From CAYQJV01 sp964417925 (GTDB lineage Bacteria > Hydrothermota > Tepidihabitantia > B3-TA06 > CAYQJV01), in contig CAYQJV010000026.1 in the NCBI GenBank assembly GCA_964417925.1, positions 1 to 22,109 on the forward strand: a stretch of 22,109 nt of DNA, read 5' to 3'. The notes under the pieces were generated by a model that saw nothing but the letters and a program-made list of their open reading frames with translations, searched no databases and was not told the DNA's origin. The position numbers and the translations under genes were made by a program. Positions 15,239 to 22,109 of the stretch are shown here, in pieces (the stretch's first letter is position 1; every line of letters begins with the position of its first letter).

Positions 15239-17787
15239 TGTTTGATGAAATTTTAAAAAAGGATAATGGGGCTAAGTTTTTTGCGATTGATGGACTGGTA
15301 TTTACACCTGCCTCTCCTTTTTATGAAGATTATAGAGAAGGGGCTGAGGAGGAAATAGTTAAGAGAATAGCAGACAATCTTAAAAACAGAGAGATCGATC
15401 TTGTTATAATAGGAGATGAAAATTTGGGGCTTGAAGAACGAGGTGAAGGAAAATGGCAAGATTTTCTCAGGCAGGAGTGTTTGTTGAAGAATATTGTGGT
15501 TTATCCAGGGTTTACTGTGATTACAAAAGATGAAAAAAAATTACTTTTTGTGTTTTCTCCAGGCACTCCTTTTTCAAGGATGGATACTTTACTTTCTGAA
15601 TTGGGATTAAAAAAGGGAGAGAGATTTTATAGAAACAATAATCCTGTACCCTTGGAACTTTCTTCAGATGAGGTTTTAAAAAGAAAGGAAAAGGATTATT
15701 TAATTCTTTTTATTTACGAAGGGAAAGAAGTGGATGAGAGATTCAATGGTATAGTATCGTTTGAAGACCTAAAATCTTCAAAAGGAGTCTTGTTAGGCTC
15801 ATTTGCAAGAAGGGCAGAAGATGTGGGTATGAAAAAAAGTTATGTAAAAATGGGGTTTAAAAATATAGAAGGTTTACGAATGGTTTTTCTTGACCCTGAA
15901 GTTAAAATACGTTATTCTACTGTAGAAATTAGGCATCCACGAATCATAGCATGTGCATGGAAAGGAGGATTCTTAGATGGTGTAAGTGTGCATATGAATC
16001 CTTTTTTTAACGTTTTAATTGGAGGTAGAGGAACAGGAAAAACTACAATGATAGAAACGATAAGATATGCCCTTGGGGCTGTTCCCAGAACTGAAAGAAA
16101 TAAAAAAACACATGAGCAAATATTAAGAGAAGTTTTTAAACCAGGTTCTAAAATTTCTGTACTTGTAGAAACCCAAGCACCGGGTAAGAAGAGATATAGA
16201 ATTGAAAGAATATATCCCTTTAAACCTGCGGTATATGATGAAGAGACAGGGGAGAAACTGGATATAGAACCATCTGATATTTTTAACATAGAGATATATG
16301 GGAGCAAAGAAATTTTTGAGATTACAAAAAAATCGGATTTTCAATATGAACTTATAAAACAGAGAATGAAGGATGAAATTATTCATTTTGAGGAAGAAAG
16401 AAGGAGGCTCATAAAAGAAATAGAAGATATCGAGCAATCAATGGAGAAGTACGAAAAAGATATTAAAGAGAAGGAGAAAGAAATTTCTAAGATACCTGGG
16501 ATAAGGGAAAGAATAAAACGTTTTGAAGAACTTGGAATACCAGAAAAGATAGCAAAAAAACGTAAAATAGAAGAGGAAAGATTTCTTTTTGAAGAGTCTG
16601 CAAAAAAGGTAGATGAAATAGCTAAAAAGCTTGCAGAGATGGTGACCGAGTTTATCCCTTCCTTTAAGGATATTGCAGAAGGGACAGAGGAATGTTCTTT
16701 AGTGTTGAAAGATTATAGAAATTACTTTAAAGATTCGGTTCTTGAATTTGAAAAGGTTTTTAACCGTGCAATTGAGGTGCTTAAGAATATTCGTAACAAA
16801 AATGAAGAAAGTAAGAAGAAATGGGAGGAAGAATCTATAAAAATAGAGGAAGAGTATAGAGAAAGTTTAAGAAAGTTACAGTTGGAATATCCGGGTCTTG
16901 ATATTGAAGAATATGTAGAGCTTGAGAATGAACTTAAGAAGCTTATTGAGATAGAAAAAGAGGTTACCGCGAATAAAAATAAATTGAACATGCTTGTTGA
17001 AGATAGAAAAAGAAAATTAGAAGAACTGAGAAATATAATAAAGGAGGAGTATGACAAAGTAAAAGAGCAGGTTGAAAAGTGGAACAAAATGCTTGAAGGA
17101 AGGATAAGGATAGATTTTTCTTATAAAAATCCTCCCCATGTATTGAAAAAGATGAAAGAAATTTTTCCTGAAGTAAGGGAAGAACTACTTAAGGAACTGG
17201 CAGAAAAATTTACTCCTCAAGAGATTGCGGAGATATTAAAGGAAAGAGCATATGACAAATTAAATATAAATGGAGTCCCTGCAGCTGAAATAGCAAGGTA
17301 TGCAGTATTTAACGATAAAAAAAGGTTAAACCAGCTTGAAAGAATGTACTATCCTCCTTTTGTGGTGTTCAATCTTAATGTAGGTAATTCTGAAAAACCC
17401 ATCTGGAAGAATATAGAGAGTTTGTCAGATGGTCAGCGATGTACAGTGATTCTTGAATTTTTACTATTATCTGATGATGCTCCATTAATAGTTGATCAAC
17501 CTGAAGAAGATATGGATAATCGTTATATCGTAGAAGAAGTGGTGAAAAAAATAAGAAAAGAAAAAGATAAACGACAATTTCTATTTGCTACTCACAATGC
17601 TAATCTCCCTGTATTAGGAGATGCAGATCTCTTTATATGCCTTGAAGCAGATACTGAAAAAGCATATTTGAAGGAAGGAAACTATGGATACCTTGATTCC
17701 AAGAAAATTAAAGAACTTGTCTATGATTATCTTGAAGGAGGTAAAGAAGCATTTCAACAGAGAAAGCACAGATATGGCGAGGAATAG
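15238..17787 (+). CDS. SMC/RecF-like ATPase with degenerate PHP domain (TrlF-like)
   Basis: 849 residues from ATG 15238 (AGGAGG five bases upstream; GTG 15235 is less likely). The N-terminal ~225 residues align by eye with the PHP domain of TrlF-type PHP-ATPases: AIDGLVFTPAS (usual DLHIHTPAS), IGDEN (usual TDHN), VVYPGFTVIT, FVFSPGT, GSFAR (usual GSDAH), then IEGLRMVFLDPEVKIR. All metal-binding His are missing, so phosphoesterase activity is unlikely. The ATPase follows: Walker A GGRGTGKTT (262-270), a long charged coiled coil (~375-600), ABC signature LSDGQ (729-733), Walker B LIVDQPEED (750-758) and His switch ATHN (784-787). This head-coil-head layout suggests a DNA- or nucleic-acid-associated dimer. 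Some relatives occur near defence genes; that role is unproven here. Confidence 0.8.
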   Translation: MFDEILKKDNGAKFFAIDGLVFTPASPFYEDYREGAEEEIVKRIADNLKNREIDLVIIGDENLGLEERGEGKWQDFLRQECLLKNIVVYPGFTVITKDEKKLLFVFSPGTPFSRMDTLLSELGLKKGERFYRNNNPVPLELSSDEVLKRKEKDYLILFIYEGKEVDERFNGIVSFEDLKSSKGVLLGSFARRAEDVGMKKSYVKMGFKNIEGLRMVFLDPEVKIRYSTVEIRHPRIIACAWKGGFLDGVSVHMNPFFNVLIGGRGTGKTTMIETIRYALGAVPRTERNKKTHEQILREVFKPGSKISVLVETQAPGKKRYRIERIYPFKPAVYDEETGEKLDIEPSDIFNIEIYGSKEIFEITKKSDFQYELIKQRMKDEIIHFEEERRRLIKEIEDIEQSMEKYEKDIKEKEKEISKIPGIRERIKRFEELGIPEKIAKKRKIEEERFLFEESAKKVDEIAKKLAEMVTEFIPSFKDIAEGTEECSLVLKDYRNYFKDSVLEFEKVFNRAIEVLKNIRNKNEESKKKWEEESIKIEEEYRESLRKLQLEYPGLDIEEYVELENELKKLIEIEKEVTANKNKLNMLVEDRKRKLEELRNIIKEEYDKVKEQVEKWNKMLEGRIRIDFSYKNPPHVLKKMKEIFPEVREELLKELAEKFTPQEIAEILKERAYDKLNINGVPAAEIARYAVFNDKKRLNQLERMYYPPFVVFNLNVGNSEKPIWKNIESLSDGQRCTVILEFLLLSDDAPLIVDQPEEDMDNRYIVEEVVKKIRKEKDKRQFLFATHNANLPVLGDADLFICLEADTEKAYLKEGNYGYLDSKKIKELVYDYLEGGKEAFQQRKHRYGEE

Positions 17788-17795
17788 AATTTTTC

Positions 17796-17823
17796 TTGAC
17801 AAAGAAAATAATTGGAATAAAAT
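17796..17823 (+). promoter_or_regulatory. sigma-70-type promoter for the porGDAB operon
   Basis: -35 TTGACA (17796-17801), 16-base spacer, -10 TAAAAT (17818-17823), located just after the ATPase stop. The expected start near 17830 gives a ~30-base leader containing AAGGAGG (17846-17852), before ATG 17860. Confidence 0.78.
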
Positions 17824-17843
17824 TCATAATAAGGGTATTCCAA
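17812..17843. repeat. inverted repeat spanning the por promoter -10 and start region (candidate operator)
   Basis: TTGGAATA (17812-17819) and TATTCCAA (17836-17843) are perfect 8-bp inverted arms separated by 16 bases. The left arm runs into the -10 box and the right arm lies past the predicted start site. Protein-binding operator is more likely than hairpin because of the long AT-rich spacer. Confidence 0.5.
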
Positions 17844-17859
17844 ATAAGGAGGTTATCAG

Positions 17860-18438
17860 ATGAAAAAATACTTTGAAGTAAGATGGCATGGTAGAGGTGG
17901 GCAGGGCGCTAAAACTGCAGCATTACTATTTGGTGAAGCGGCAATGGAAACAGGAAAGTATATTCAAGCATTTCCTGAGTATGGGCCTGAAAGAACAGGA
18001 GCTCCTATGCAATCCTTCAATAGACTTTCGGATGAACCGATTCGGATACATTCAGGAGTAAGAAATCCTGATGTAGTGATAGTTCTTGATCCAAGTCTTC
18101 TTGATGTTACAGATGTTACTAAAGGGCTTGTTAAGGGAGGGTATGTGATTGTTAACACTCAGGAATCACCTGAAGAGATAAAGAAAAAACTTGGAAGAGA
18201 TGATATAAAGGTTGCGACAGTGGATGCTACCGGTATTGCAATGAAACATATAGGAAGGAACGTTCCAAATACTCCAATGCTTGGAGCGATGTTAAAAGTT
18301 ACGGGAATTCTTGATTTTAACAAGACCCTTCAGGTGATAGAGAAAAAATTCTCTAAAAAGTTTAGAGGAAGAGAAGAAATAGTTAGGGGAAATATAGAGT
18401 CAATTAAAAAAGCTTATGAGGAGGTAAAAGTAGTATGA
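17860..18438 (+). CDS. porG: 2-oxoacid (pyruvate):ferredoxin oxidoreductase, gamma subunit
   Basis: 192 residues, normal for the separate gamma chain. Family motifs are clear: RWHGRGGQGAKTA (8-20), AFPEYGPERTGAP (~40-52), and VVIVLDPSLLDV. The gamma subunit supports coenzyme A binding and assembly of the enzyme, which decarboxylates pyruvate (or another 2-oxoacid) to acyl-CoA, CO2 and reduced ferredoxin in the cytosol. It is first in a gamma-delta-alpha-beta operon, the order found in Thermotoga and many archaea. It overlaps porD by four bases (ATGA). Pyruvate is the likeliest substrate, but 2-oxoisovalerate or similar cannot be excluded. Confidence 0.94.
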   Translation: MKKYFEVRWHGRGGQGAKTAALLFGEAAMETGKYIQAFPEYGPERTGAPMQSFNRLSDEPIRIHSGVRNPDVVIVLDPSLLDVTDVTKGLVKGGYVIVNTQESPEEIKKKLGRDDIKVATVDATGIAMKHIGRNVPNTPMLGAMLKVTGILDFNKTLQVIEKKFSKKFRGREEIVRGNIESIKKAYEEVKVV

Positions 18439-18719
18439 AAAAAGGATGGAAAGAACTACCTGAGGGATGTATAATTGAGAAACCTGCTACATCTCTTGAA
18501 TTTAAAACAGGGGATTGGAGGACCTTGAAACCTGTGTGGCATGAGGATAAATGCATTCATTGTCTTCTATGTTGGATTTACTGTCCTGATGCATCAATAA
18601 TAGTTGAGAATGAAAAAGTAAAAGGGATAAACTATGATTATTGTAAAGGATGTGGGATATGTGCAGAAGTGTGTCCACCACGAGCATCTGCAATTGAAAT
18701 GGTAAGGGAGGAAAAATGA
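18435..18719 (+). CDS. porD: 2-oxoacid (pyruvate):ferredoxin oxidoreductase, delta (2[4Fe-4S]) subunit
   Basis: A 94-residue ferredoxin-type subunit with two complete [4Fe-4S] motifs: Cys40, 43, 46 and 50 (CIHCLLCWIYCP) and Cys70, 73, 76 and 80 (CKGCGICAEVCP). It passes electrons from the TPP site in the alpha/beta subunits towards soluble ferredoxin. Its start overlaps the porG stop and its stop overlaps the porA start, so all four chains are probably made by coupled translation. Confidence 0.95.
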   Translation: MKKGWKELPEGCIIEKPATSLEFKTGDWRTLKPVWHEDKCIHCLLCWIYCPDASIIVENEKVKGINYDYCKGCGICAEVCPPRASAIEMVREEK

Positions 18720-19891
18720 AGCGTGCGATGACAGGTAATGAAGCAATGGCTTTTGCAATGAAACAGATAAATCCCGATGTGGTGGCTGCATATCCAATAA
18801 CTCCAGCTACTGAAATTGTTCAGATATTCTCTCAATATGTTGCAGATGGAGAGGTAGATACTGAATTTGTCCCCACAGAGAGTGAACATTCTGCGTTGTC
18901 TGCTTGCGTAGGAGCAGCAGTTGCTGGGGCAAGAGTTATTACTTCTACTGCATCTCAAGGACTTGCTTTAATGCACGAGATTCTTTACATTGCAAGTGCA
19001 TTAAGACAACCAATTGTTATTGCCCTTGTGAATAGGGCATTGTCGGCTCCTATAAATATTCATTGTGACCATTCTGATACCATGGGTTCAAGAGATGCAG
19101 GGTGGATACAGATATACTGTGCTAATTCTCAAGAAGCCTATGATTCAATGATACAGGCAGTAAAAATTGCTGAAACACTTAATCTTCCTGTGATCGTTTC
19201 CACTGATGCTTTTATTCTATCTCACTGTATGGAAAGAATAGATGTCCTTTCGGATGAAGAAGTAAGAAATTATGTGGGAGAGAGAAAACCTATGTATTCT
19301 CTTCTTGATGTGGATAATCCAATTACAGTAGGTCCTCTTGATTTACAAGATTATTTTTTTGAGCATAAAAGATCACAGATAGAGGCTATGTGGAATGCGA
19401 TACTTGTAATTGAGAAGGTAGCAAAGGAATATGGAGATAAGTTTGGAAGATACTATCCTACAGTAGAGGAATACAGAACAGAAGGTGCAGAAGTTGCAGT
19501 AGTGGCTTTAGGTTCCACTGCTGATACTTTGAAAGAGATTGTTGATATGTTAAGGGATGAAGGGAAAAGAGTTGGGCTGGTAAGAATAAGGGTTTTCAGA
19601 CCTCTTCCTTCACAGAGGTTACAAAACACATTAAAGAAGTTTAAAGTGATTGCAGTTATGGATAGAGCAGACAGTTTGAATGCTTTTGGAGGTCCAGTGT
19701 TCAATGAAGTAAGGTCGGTACTTTATGAAATCGAACCAAGACCTATAATAGTTAATTATGTGTATGGGCTTGGTGGAAGAGATATAGAGATAGAGGAACT
19801 TGTAAGAGTCTACGATGACATCGAAAAAATAAAGGAGAGAGGTGCATATGAAAAAATGGTTACATACCTTGGTGTAAGGGGGGAGGAGTAA
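18716..19891 (+). CDS. porA: 2-oxoacid (pyruvate):ferredoxin oxidoreductase, alpha subunit
   Basis: 391 residues. Typical alpha-chain landmarks are GNEAMAFAM (7-15), AYPITPATEI (25-34) with the pyruvate-binding Thr-Pro region, PTESEHSA (53-60), STASQGLALMHE (77-88) and INIHCDHSDTMGSRDAGWIQ. A transketolase C-terminal-like domain starts near residue 255 (EVAVVALGSTADTLKE) and includes RIRVFRPLP. The Asp-His-Ser-Asp region and the GGRD near the end favour a true pyruvate-type enzyme. It starts with good AGGGAGGA spacing and abuts porB by a TAATG overlap. Confidence 0.95.
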   Translation: MKRAMTGNEAMAFAMKQINPDVVAAYPITPATEIVQIFSQYVADGEVDTEFVPTESEHSALSACVGAAVAGARVITSTASQGLALMHEILYIASALRQPIVIALVNRALSAPINIHCDHSDTMGSRDAGWIQIYCANSQEAYDSMIQAVKIAETLNLPVIVSTDAFILSHCMERIDVLSDEEVRNYVGERKPMYSLLDVDNPITVGPLDLQDYFFEHKRSQIEAMWNAILVIEKVAKEYGDKFGRYYPTVEEYRTEGAEVAVVALGSTADTLKEIVDMLRDEGKRVGLVRIRVFRPLPSQRLQNTLKKFKVIAVMDRADSLNAFGGPVFNEVRSVLYEIEPRPIIVNYVYGLGGRDIEIEELVRVYDDIEKIKERGAYEKMVTYLGVRGEE

Positions 19892-20826
19892 TGGCTACAT
19901 TGAAAGAACTTACCCATAGACCTGAGAGTTTTGTAAGTGGGCATAGGGCATGTGCTGGATGTGGTTGTGCAATTGCTATAAGGCAGGTTCTGCTTGCAAT
20001 AGAAAAGCCAAAAGTAGCTGCAATTGCTACGGGGTGTATGGAAGTTGTCTCAACAATATATCCCTATACTGCGTGGAATATTCCTCTTATTCACAATGCC
20101 TTTGAAAATGCTGCAGCAACAATAGCAGGAATTGAAGCCGCATACAAAGCCTTAAAAAGAAAGGGCAGGATAAACAAGGAAATAAAGTTTGTTGCTTTTG
20201 GTGGAGATGGGGGAACTTATGATATAGGATTACAGGCACTTTCTGGAGCAATTGAAAGAAAACATAATTTTCTTTATGTTTGTTATGACAATGAAGCCTA
20301 TATGAATACCGGGTATCAAAGATCATCTGCAACTCCTTCATATGCTCACACCACTACCTCTCCTGTTGGTTCAAAAATACCTGGGAAACTTCAAAAAAGA
20401 AAGGATTTAACAGAAATCATTATCGCCCATGAACCTGCTTATGCTGCTCAAGCAAATCCTGCGTTCTTCGCAGATCTTATAAAGAAAGTTGAAAAAGCAA
20501 TGAGTAAAGAAGGGCCTACTTTTATCAACATCCTTGGCGTTTGTGTTCCCGGATGGGGTACATCTCCTGAAAAAACGATTGAAATTTCAAAACTCGCTGT
20601 GGAGACCGGATTCTGGCCTCTTTATGAATGGGAAGATGGAAAATATACAATCAATTACAAGCCAAGAGAGCTTAAACCTTTGGAAGAATTTTTAAAATTG
20701 CAGGCAAGATTTAGACATTTATTAAAACCTGAGAATGCACATCTTCTTGAGGCCTTTAAAAAGGAGATAGAGAAAAGATGGCAGAGGCTTTTGGCAAAAG
20801 AAAAAGCATCTTGCAATGCAGGCTGA
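19891..20826 (+). CDS. porB: 2-oxoacid (pyruvate):ferredoxin oxidoreductase, beta subunit (TPP-binding)
   Basis: 311 residues. Cys21, Cys24, Cys49 and Cys218 match the four ligands of the proximal [4Fe-4S] cluster (ACAGCG, ATGCME, GVCVPGW). The TPP/Mg motif is GGDGGTYDIG (104-113) continuing to YDNEAYMNTG (132-141). This chain carries the catalytic cofactor. The ~55 C-terminal residues, rich in Lys and Glu, extend past the family core. The gene's last 11 bases overlap the roadblock-domain gene, linking central carbon metabolism with the Mgl genes transcriptionally. Confidence 0.95.
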   Translation: MATLKELTHRPESFVSGHRACAGCGCAIAIRQVLLAIEKPKVAAIATGCMEVVSTIYPYTAWNIPLIHNAFENAAATIAGIEAAYKALKRKGRINKEIKFVAFGGDGGTYDIGLQALSGAIERKHNFLYVCYDNEAYMNTGYQRSSATPSYAHTTTSPVGSKIPGKLQKRKDLTEIIIAHEPAYAAQANPAFFADLIKKVEKAMSKEGPTFINILGVCVPGWGTSPEKTIEISKLAVETGFWPLYEWEDGKYTINYKPRELKPLEEFLKLQARFRHLLKPENAHLLEAFKKEIEKRWQRLLAKEKASCNAG

Positions 20827-21307
20827 TAGAGTAAAAATATTTGAAGAAAGTTTTCAAAAAATAAAGGATAACATAGAAAAGCTCCTTAAGCAGAGTGATG
20901 CAAAATGTGCATTTTTGATAGATAGAGATGGTAATTTAATTACATATTCTGGAGATACTAAGGGAATAGATCTTGAGTCCTTCGCTGCTCTTGCAGCTGC
21001 AGATTTTGCTGCTACTTCTCAACTTGCTTCTTTGATAGGAGAAAAGGATTTTGAAACACTTTATCATCAGGGTATTCATCAACATTTGTATTTCCAACTT
21101 GTTGGAAGGGGTATAGTGCTTGCAGTGGTATTTGATCAAAGGACTACGCTTGGACTTGTTAGAGTGAGAGTAAAGAGCACTGCAGAGGCAATATCTGCCA
21201 TAATAGATGAAATTTTTAAACAGGCAGAGACTAAGGTACCTCAAGAGGACGTAAAGGATATCACGAGAGATATAGAGCAAGAGCTTGATAGACTGTTTGG
21301 CGGTTAG
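20816..21307 (+). CDS. roadblock/LC7-domain protein (MglB-like)
   Basis: 163 residues. The first ~115 form a roadblock/LC7 fold: CAFLIDRDGNLITYSGDT, then the helix LESFAALAAADFAATSQLASLIG, then FETLYHQGIHQHLYFQLVGRGIVLAVVFD. A charged C-terminal tail ends DITRDIEQELDRLFGG. MglB proteins of this type dimerise and act as GTPase-activating partners for MglA; an MglA gene follows 19 bases later, which strongly supports that role. The ATG lies inside porB without a clear Shine-Dalgarno sequence, so initiation is probably coupled. Partner choice is inferred from context. Confidence 0.87.
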   Translation: MQADRVKIFEESFQKIKDNIEKLLKQSDAKCAFLIDRDGNLITYSGDTKGIDLESFAALAAADFAATSQLASLIGEKDFETLYHQGIHQHLYFQLVGRGIVLAVVFDQRTTLGLVRVRVKSTAEAISAIIDEIFKQAETKVPQEDVKDITRDIEQELDRLFGG

Positions 21308-21326
21308 AACTTTTCGTTGTTAAAAA

Positions 21327-21902
21327 ATGGCACTGGTTAATTACGCGACAAAAGAGATAAATGTAAAAATAGTCTACTATGGACCTGGGCTTGGTGGGAA
21401 AACTACCTGTCTAAAATATATATATAATAAATTGGATTCAAATGTAAAAGGCAAGTTGGTTACACTTTCTACTGAACTTGATAGAACTCTGTTTTTTGAT
21501 TTTTTGCCGGTTGATCTTGGGACTGTGAGAGGTTTTAAAACACGATTTCATCTTTACACCGTTCCTGGACAGGTATTTTACAATGCTTCAAGAAGAATAA
21601 TCCTTAGAGGTGCAGATGGAATAGTATTTGTTGCAGATTCTCAGAAAGAAAGAAAACAGGATAATATTGAGAGTATGGAAAATTTGAAAGAAAATCTTGC
21701 TACGTATGGTTTAAAACTCCAGGATGTTCCTTATGTTTTAATGTACAATAAAAGGGATTTGCCTAATATAATGCCTGTGGAGGAGATGGAAAAAGATTTA
21801 AATGAAGATGGAGTTCCAAGTTTTGAGTCAGTAGCAACTCAGGGAATAGGAGTATTTGAGGCTTTAAAAACTTTGGCAAAACTCGTTTTGAAAAAACTCT
21901 AA
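21327..21902 (+). CDS. mglA: MglA-type small Ras-like GTPase
   Basis: 191 residues, normal for MglA. The P-loop GPGLGGKTT (19-27), the MglA-specific TVPGQVFYNASR (78-89) in place of the Ras DxxG, and the guanine-specificity NKRD (141-144) are intact. In Myxococcus and Thermus, MglA-GTP marks a cell pole and controls polarity or motility, and MglB switches it off. It directly follows the MglB-like gene. No Shine-Dalgarno sequence precedes the ATG (leader TTTTCGTTGTTAAAAA), unusual beside its neighbours. Whether the host uses it for motility or another polarity or energy function is unknown. Confidence 0.93.
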   Translation: MALVNYATKEINVKIVYYGPGLGGKTTCLKYIYNKLDSNVKGKLVTLSTELDRTLFFDFLPVDLGTVRGFKTRFHLYTVPGQVFYNASRRIILRGADGIVFVADSQKERKQDNIESMENLKENLATYGLKLQDVPYVLMYNKRDLPNIMPVEEMEKDLNEDGVPSFESVATQGIGVFEALKTLAKLVLKKL

Positions 21903-21921
21903 CTAAGGTAAATATCTAATT

Positions 21922-22109
21922 GTGAATGTAGGTGAAAAACACATTCTCTTTGTGGATGATGATGAAGAATTTGTAAAAATTATGAAAAAACTCCTTAATT
22001 TTTATGGATACAAAGTGGAAGAAGCTCTAACAGGGAACGTAGCCTTAGAAAAGTTAAAGAAAGGAAAATTTGACCTTGTTCTTGTGGATATAATGATGCC
22101 AGGAATGGA
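21922..22109 (+). CDS. response regulator receiver domain (3' partial)
   Basis: The frame is open from GTG 21922 to the window edge, giving 62 codons. The receiver-domain landmarks are visible: the acidic pocket HILFVDDDEEF (Asp12-Asp14), a first helix VKIMKKLLNFYGY, and the phosphoacceptor Asp56 in LVLVDIMMPGM. The output domain, if any, lies beyond the window. The start is tentative because the only upstream purine block (AAGG, 21905-21908) is 13 bases away. Its position 19 bases after mglA suggests co-transcription with the Mgl pair. Confidence 0.88.
   Translation, partial: MNVGEKHILFVDDDEEFVKIMKKLLNFYGYKVEEALTGNVALEKLKKGKFDLVLVDIMMPGM

Noticed and set aside
15912..16437. Two minus-strand open frames of over 100 codons opposite the ATPase gene
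   Set aside because: They overlap the Walker A region of a clear coding gene, have low-complexity Ser/Phe/Ile composition, and have no start signals.
14306..17787. Calling the discoidin-ATPase pair an established antiphage system
   Set aside because: No nuclease, protease, toxin or restriction gene is nearby, and flanking genes are housekeeping; the defence link is only a hypothesis.

Overview
The window is a gene-dense stretch of low-GC bacterial chromosome. There is no gap over 300 bases without a gene, no tRNA or rRNA gene, and no IS element or CRISPR array that I can see. Most genes overlap or abut (ATGA, TAATG and TGATG junctions) and many carry strong Shine-Dalgarno sequences. Arg is mostly AGA/AGG, Ile is often ATA, and the proteins are Lys/Glu-rich. 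A PorV-like outer-membrane barrel, FlgD-like Ig domains, TonB energisation, a COX24-type ribosomal microprotein and a four-subunit (archaeal/Thermotoga-type) 2-oxoacid:ferredoxin oxidoreductase together suggest an anaerobic, possibly thermophilic, diderm of the FCB-related candidate phyla (WOR-3/Stahlbacteria/Hydrothermae-like). That placement is inference.

Bases 1-7564 hold a 5'-truncated PorV/PorQ-like barrel with a C-terminal FlgD-like domain, followed by three tandem exported TPR proteins. The first and third TPR proteins appear paralogous. The second seems to lack a normal start codon for its signal peptide. Bases 7569-13783 begin with a near-consensus promoter and encode ExbB, two ExbDs, a TonB-like protein and an exported FlgD-like protein. 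The metK-ahcY-osmC group (S-adenosylmethionine cycle plus an OsmC peroxidase-like protein) follows and ends at a hairpin probably shared with a convergent unit. The second ExbD has Gly where the proton-conducting Asp should be.

Bases 13788-14245 carry, on the minus strand, a GTG-started HU/IHF protein and a 30-residue AURKAIP1/COX24 (bS22/mS38-like) ribosomal microprotein. Divergent from it, an apparently leaderless promoter drives a two-gene unit (14306-17787): a secreted protein with a NADase-type discoidin domain, and an SMC/RecF-like ATPase whose N-terminal PHP domain has lost its metal ligands.

Bases 17796-22109 carry porGDAB under a promoter containing an inverted repeat, then a roadblock (MglB-like) protein, an MglA-type GTPase and the start of a response regulator. 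The ExbB-ExbD-ExbD-TonB-TPR-barrel set plus MglB/MglA resembles in composition the Myxococcus Agl-Glt/Nfs machinery. This is the most interesting systems-level reading, but it is speculative.
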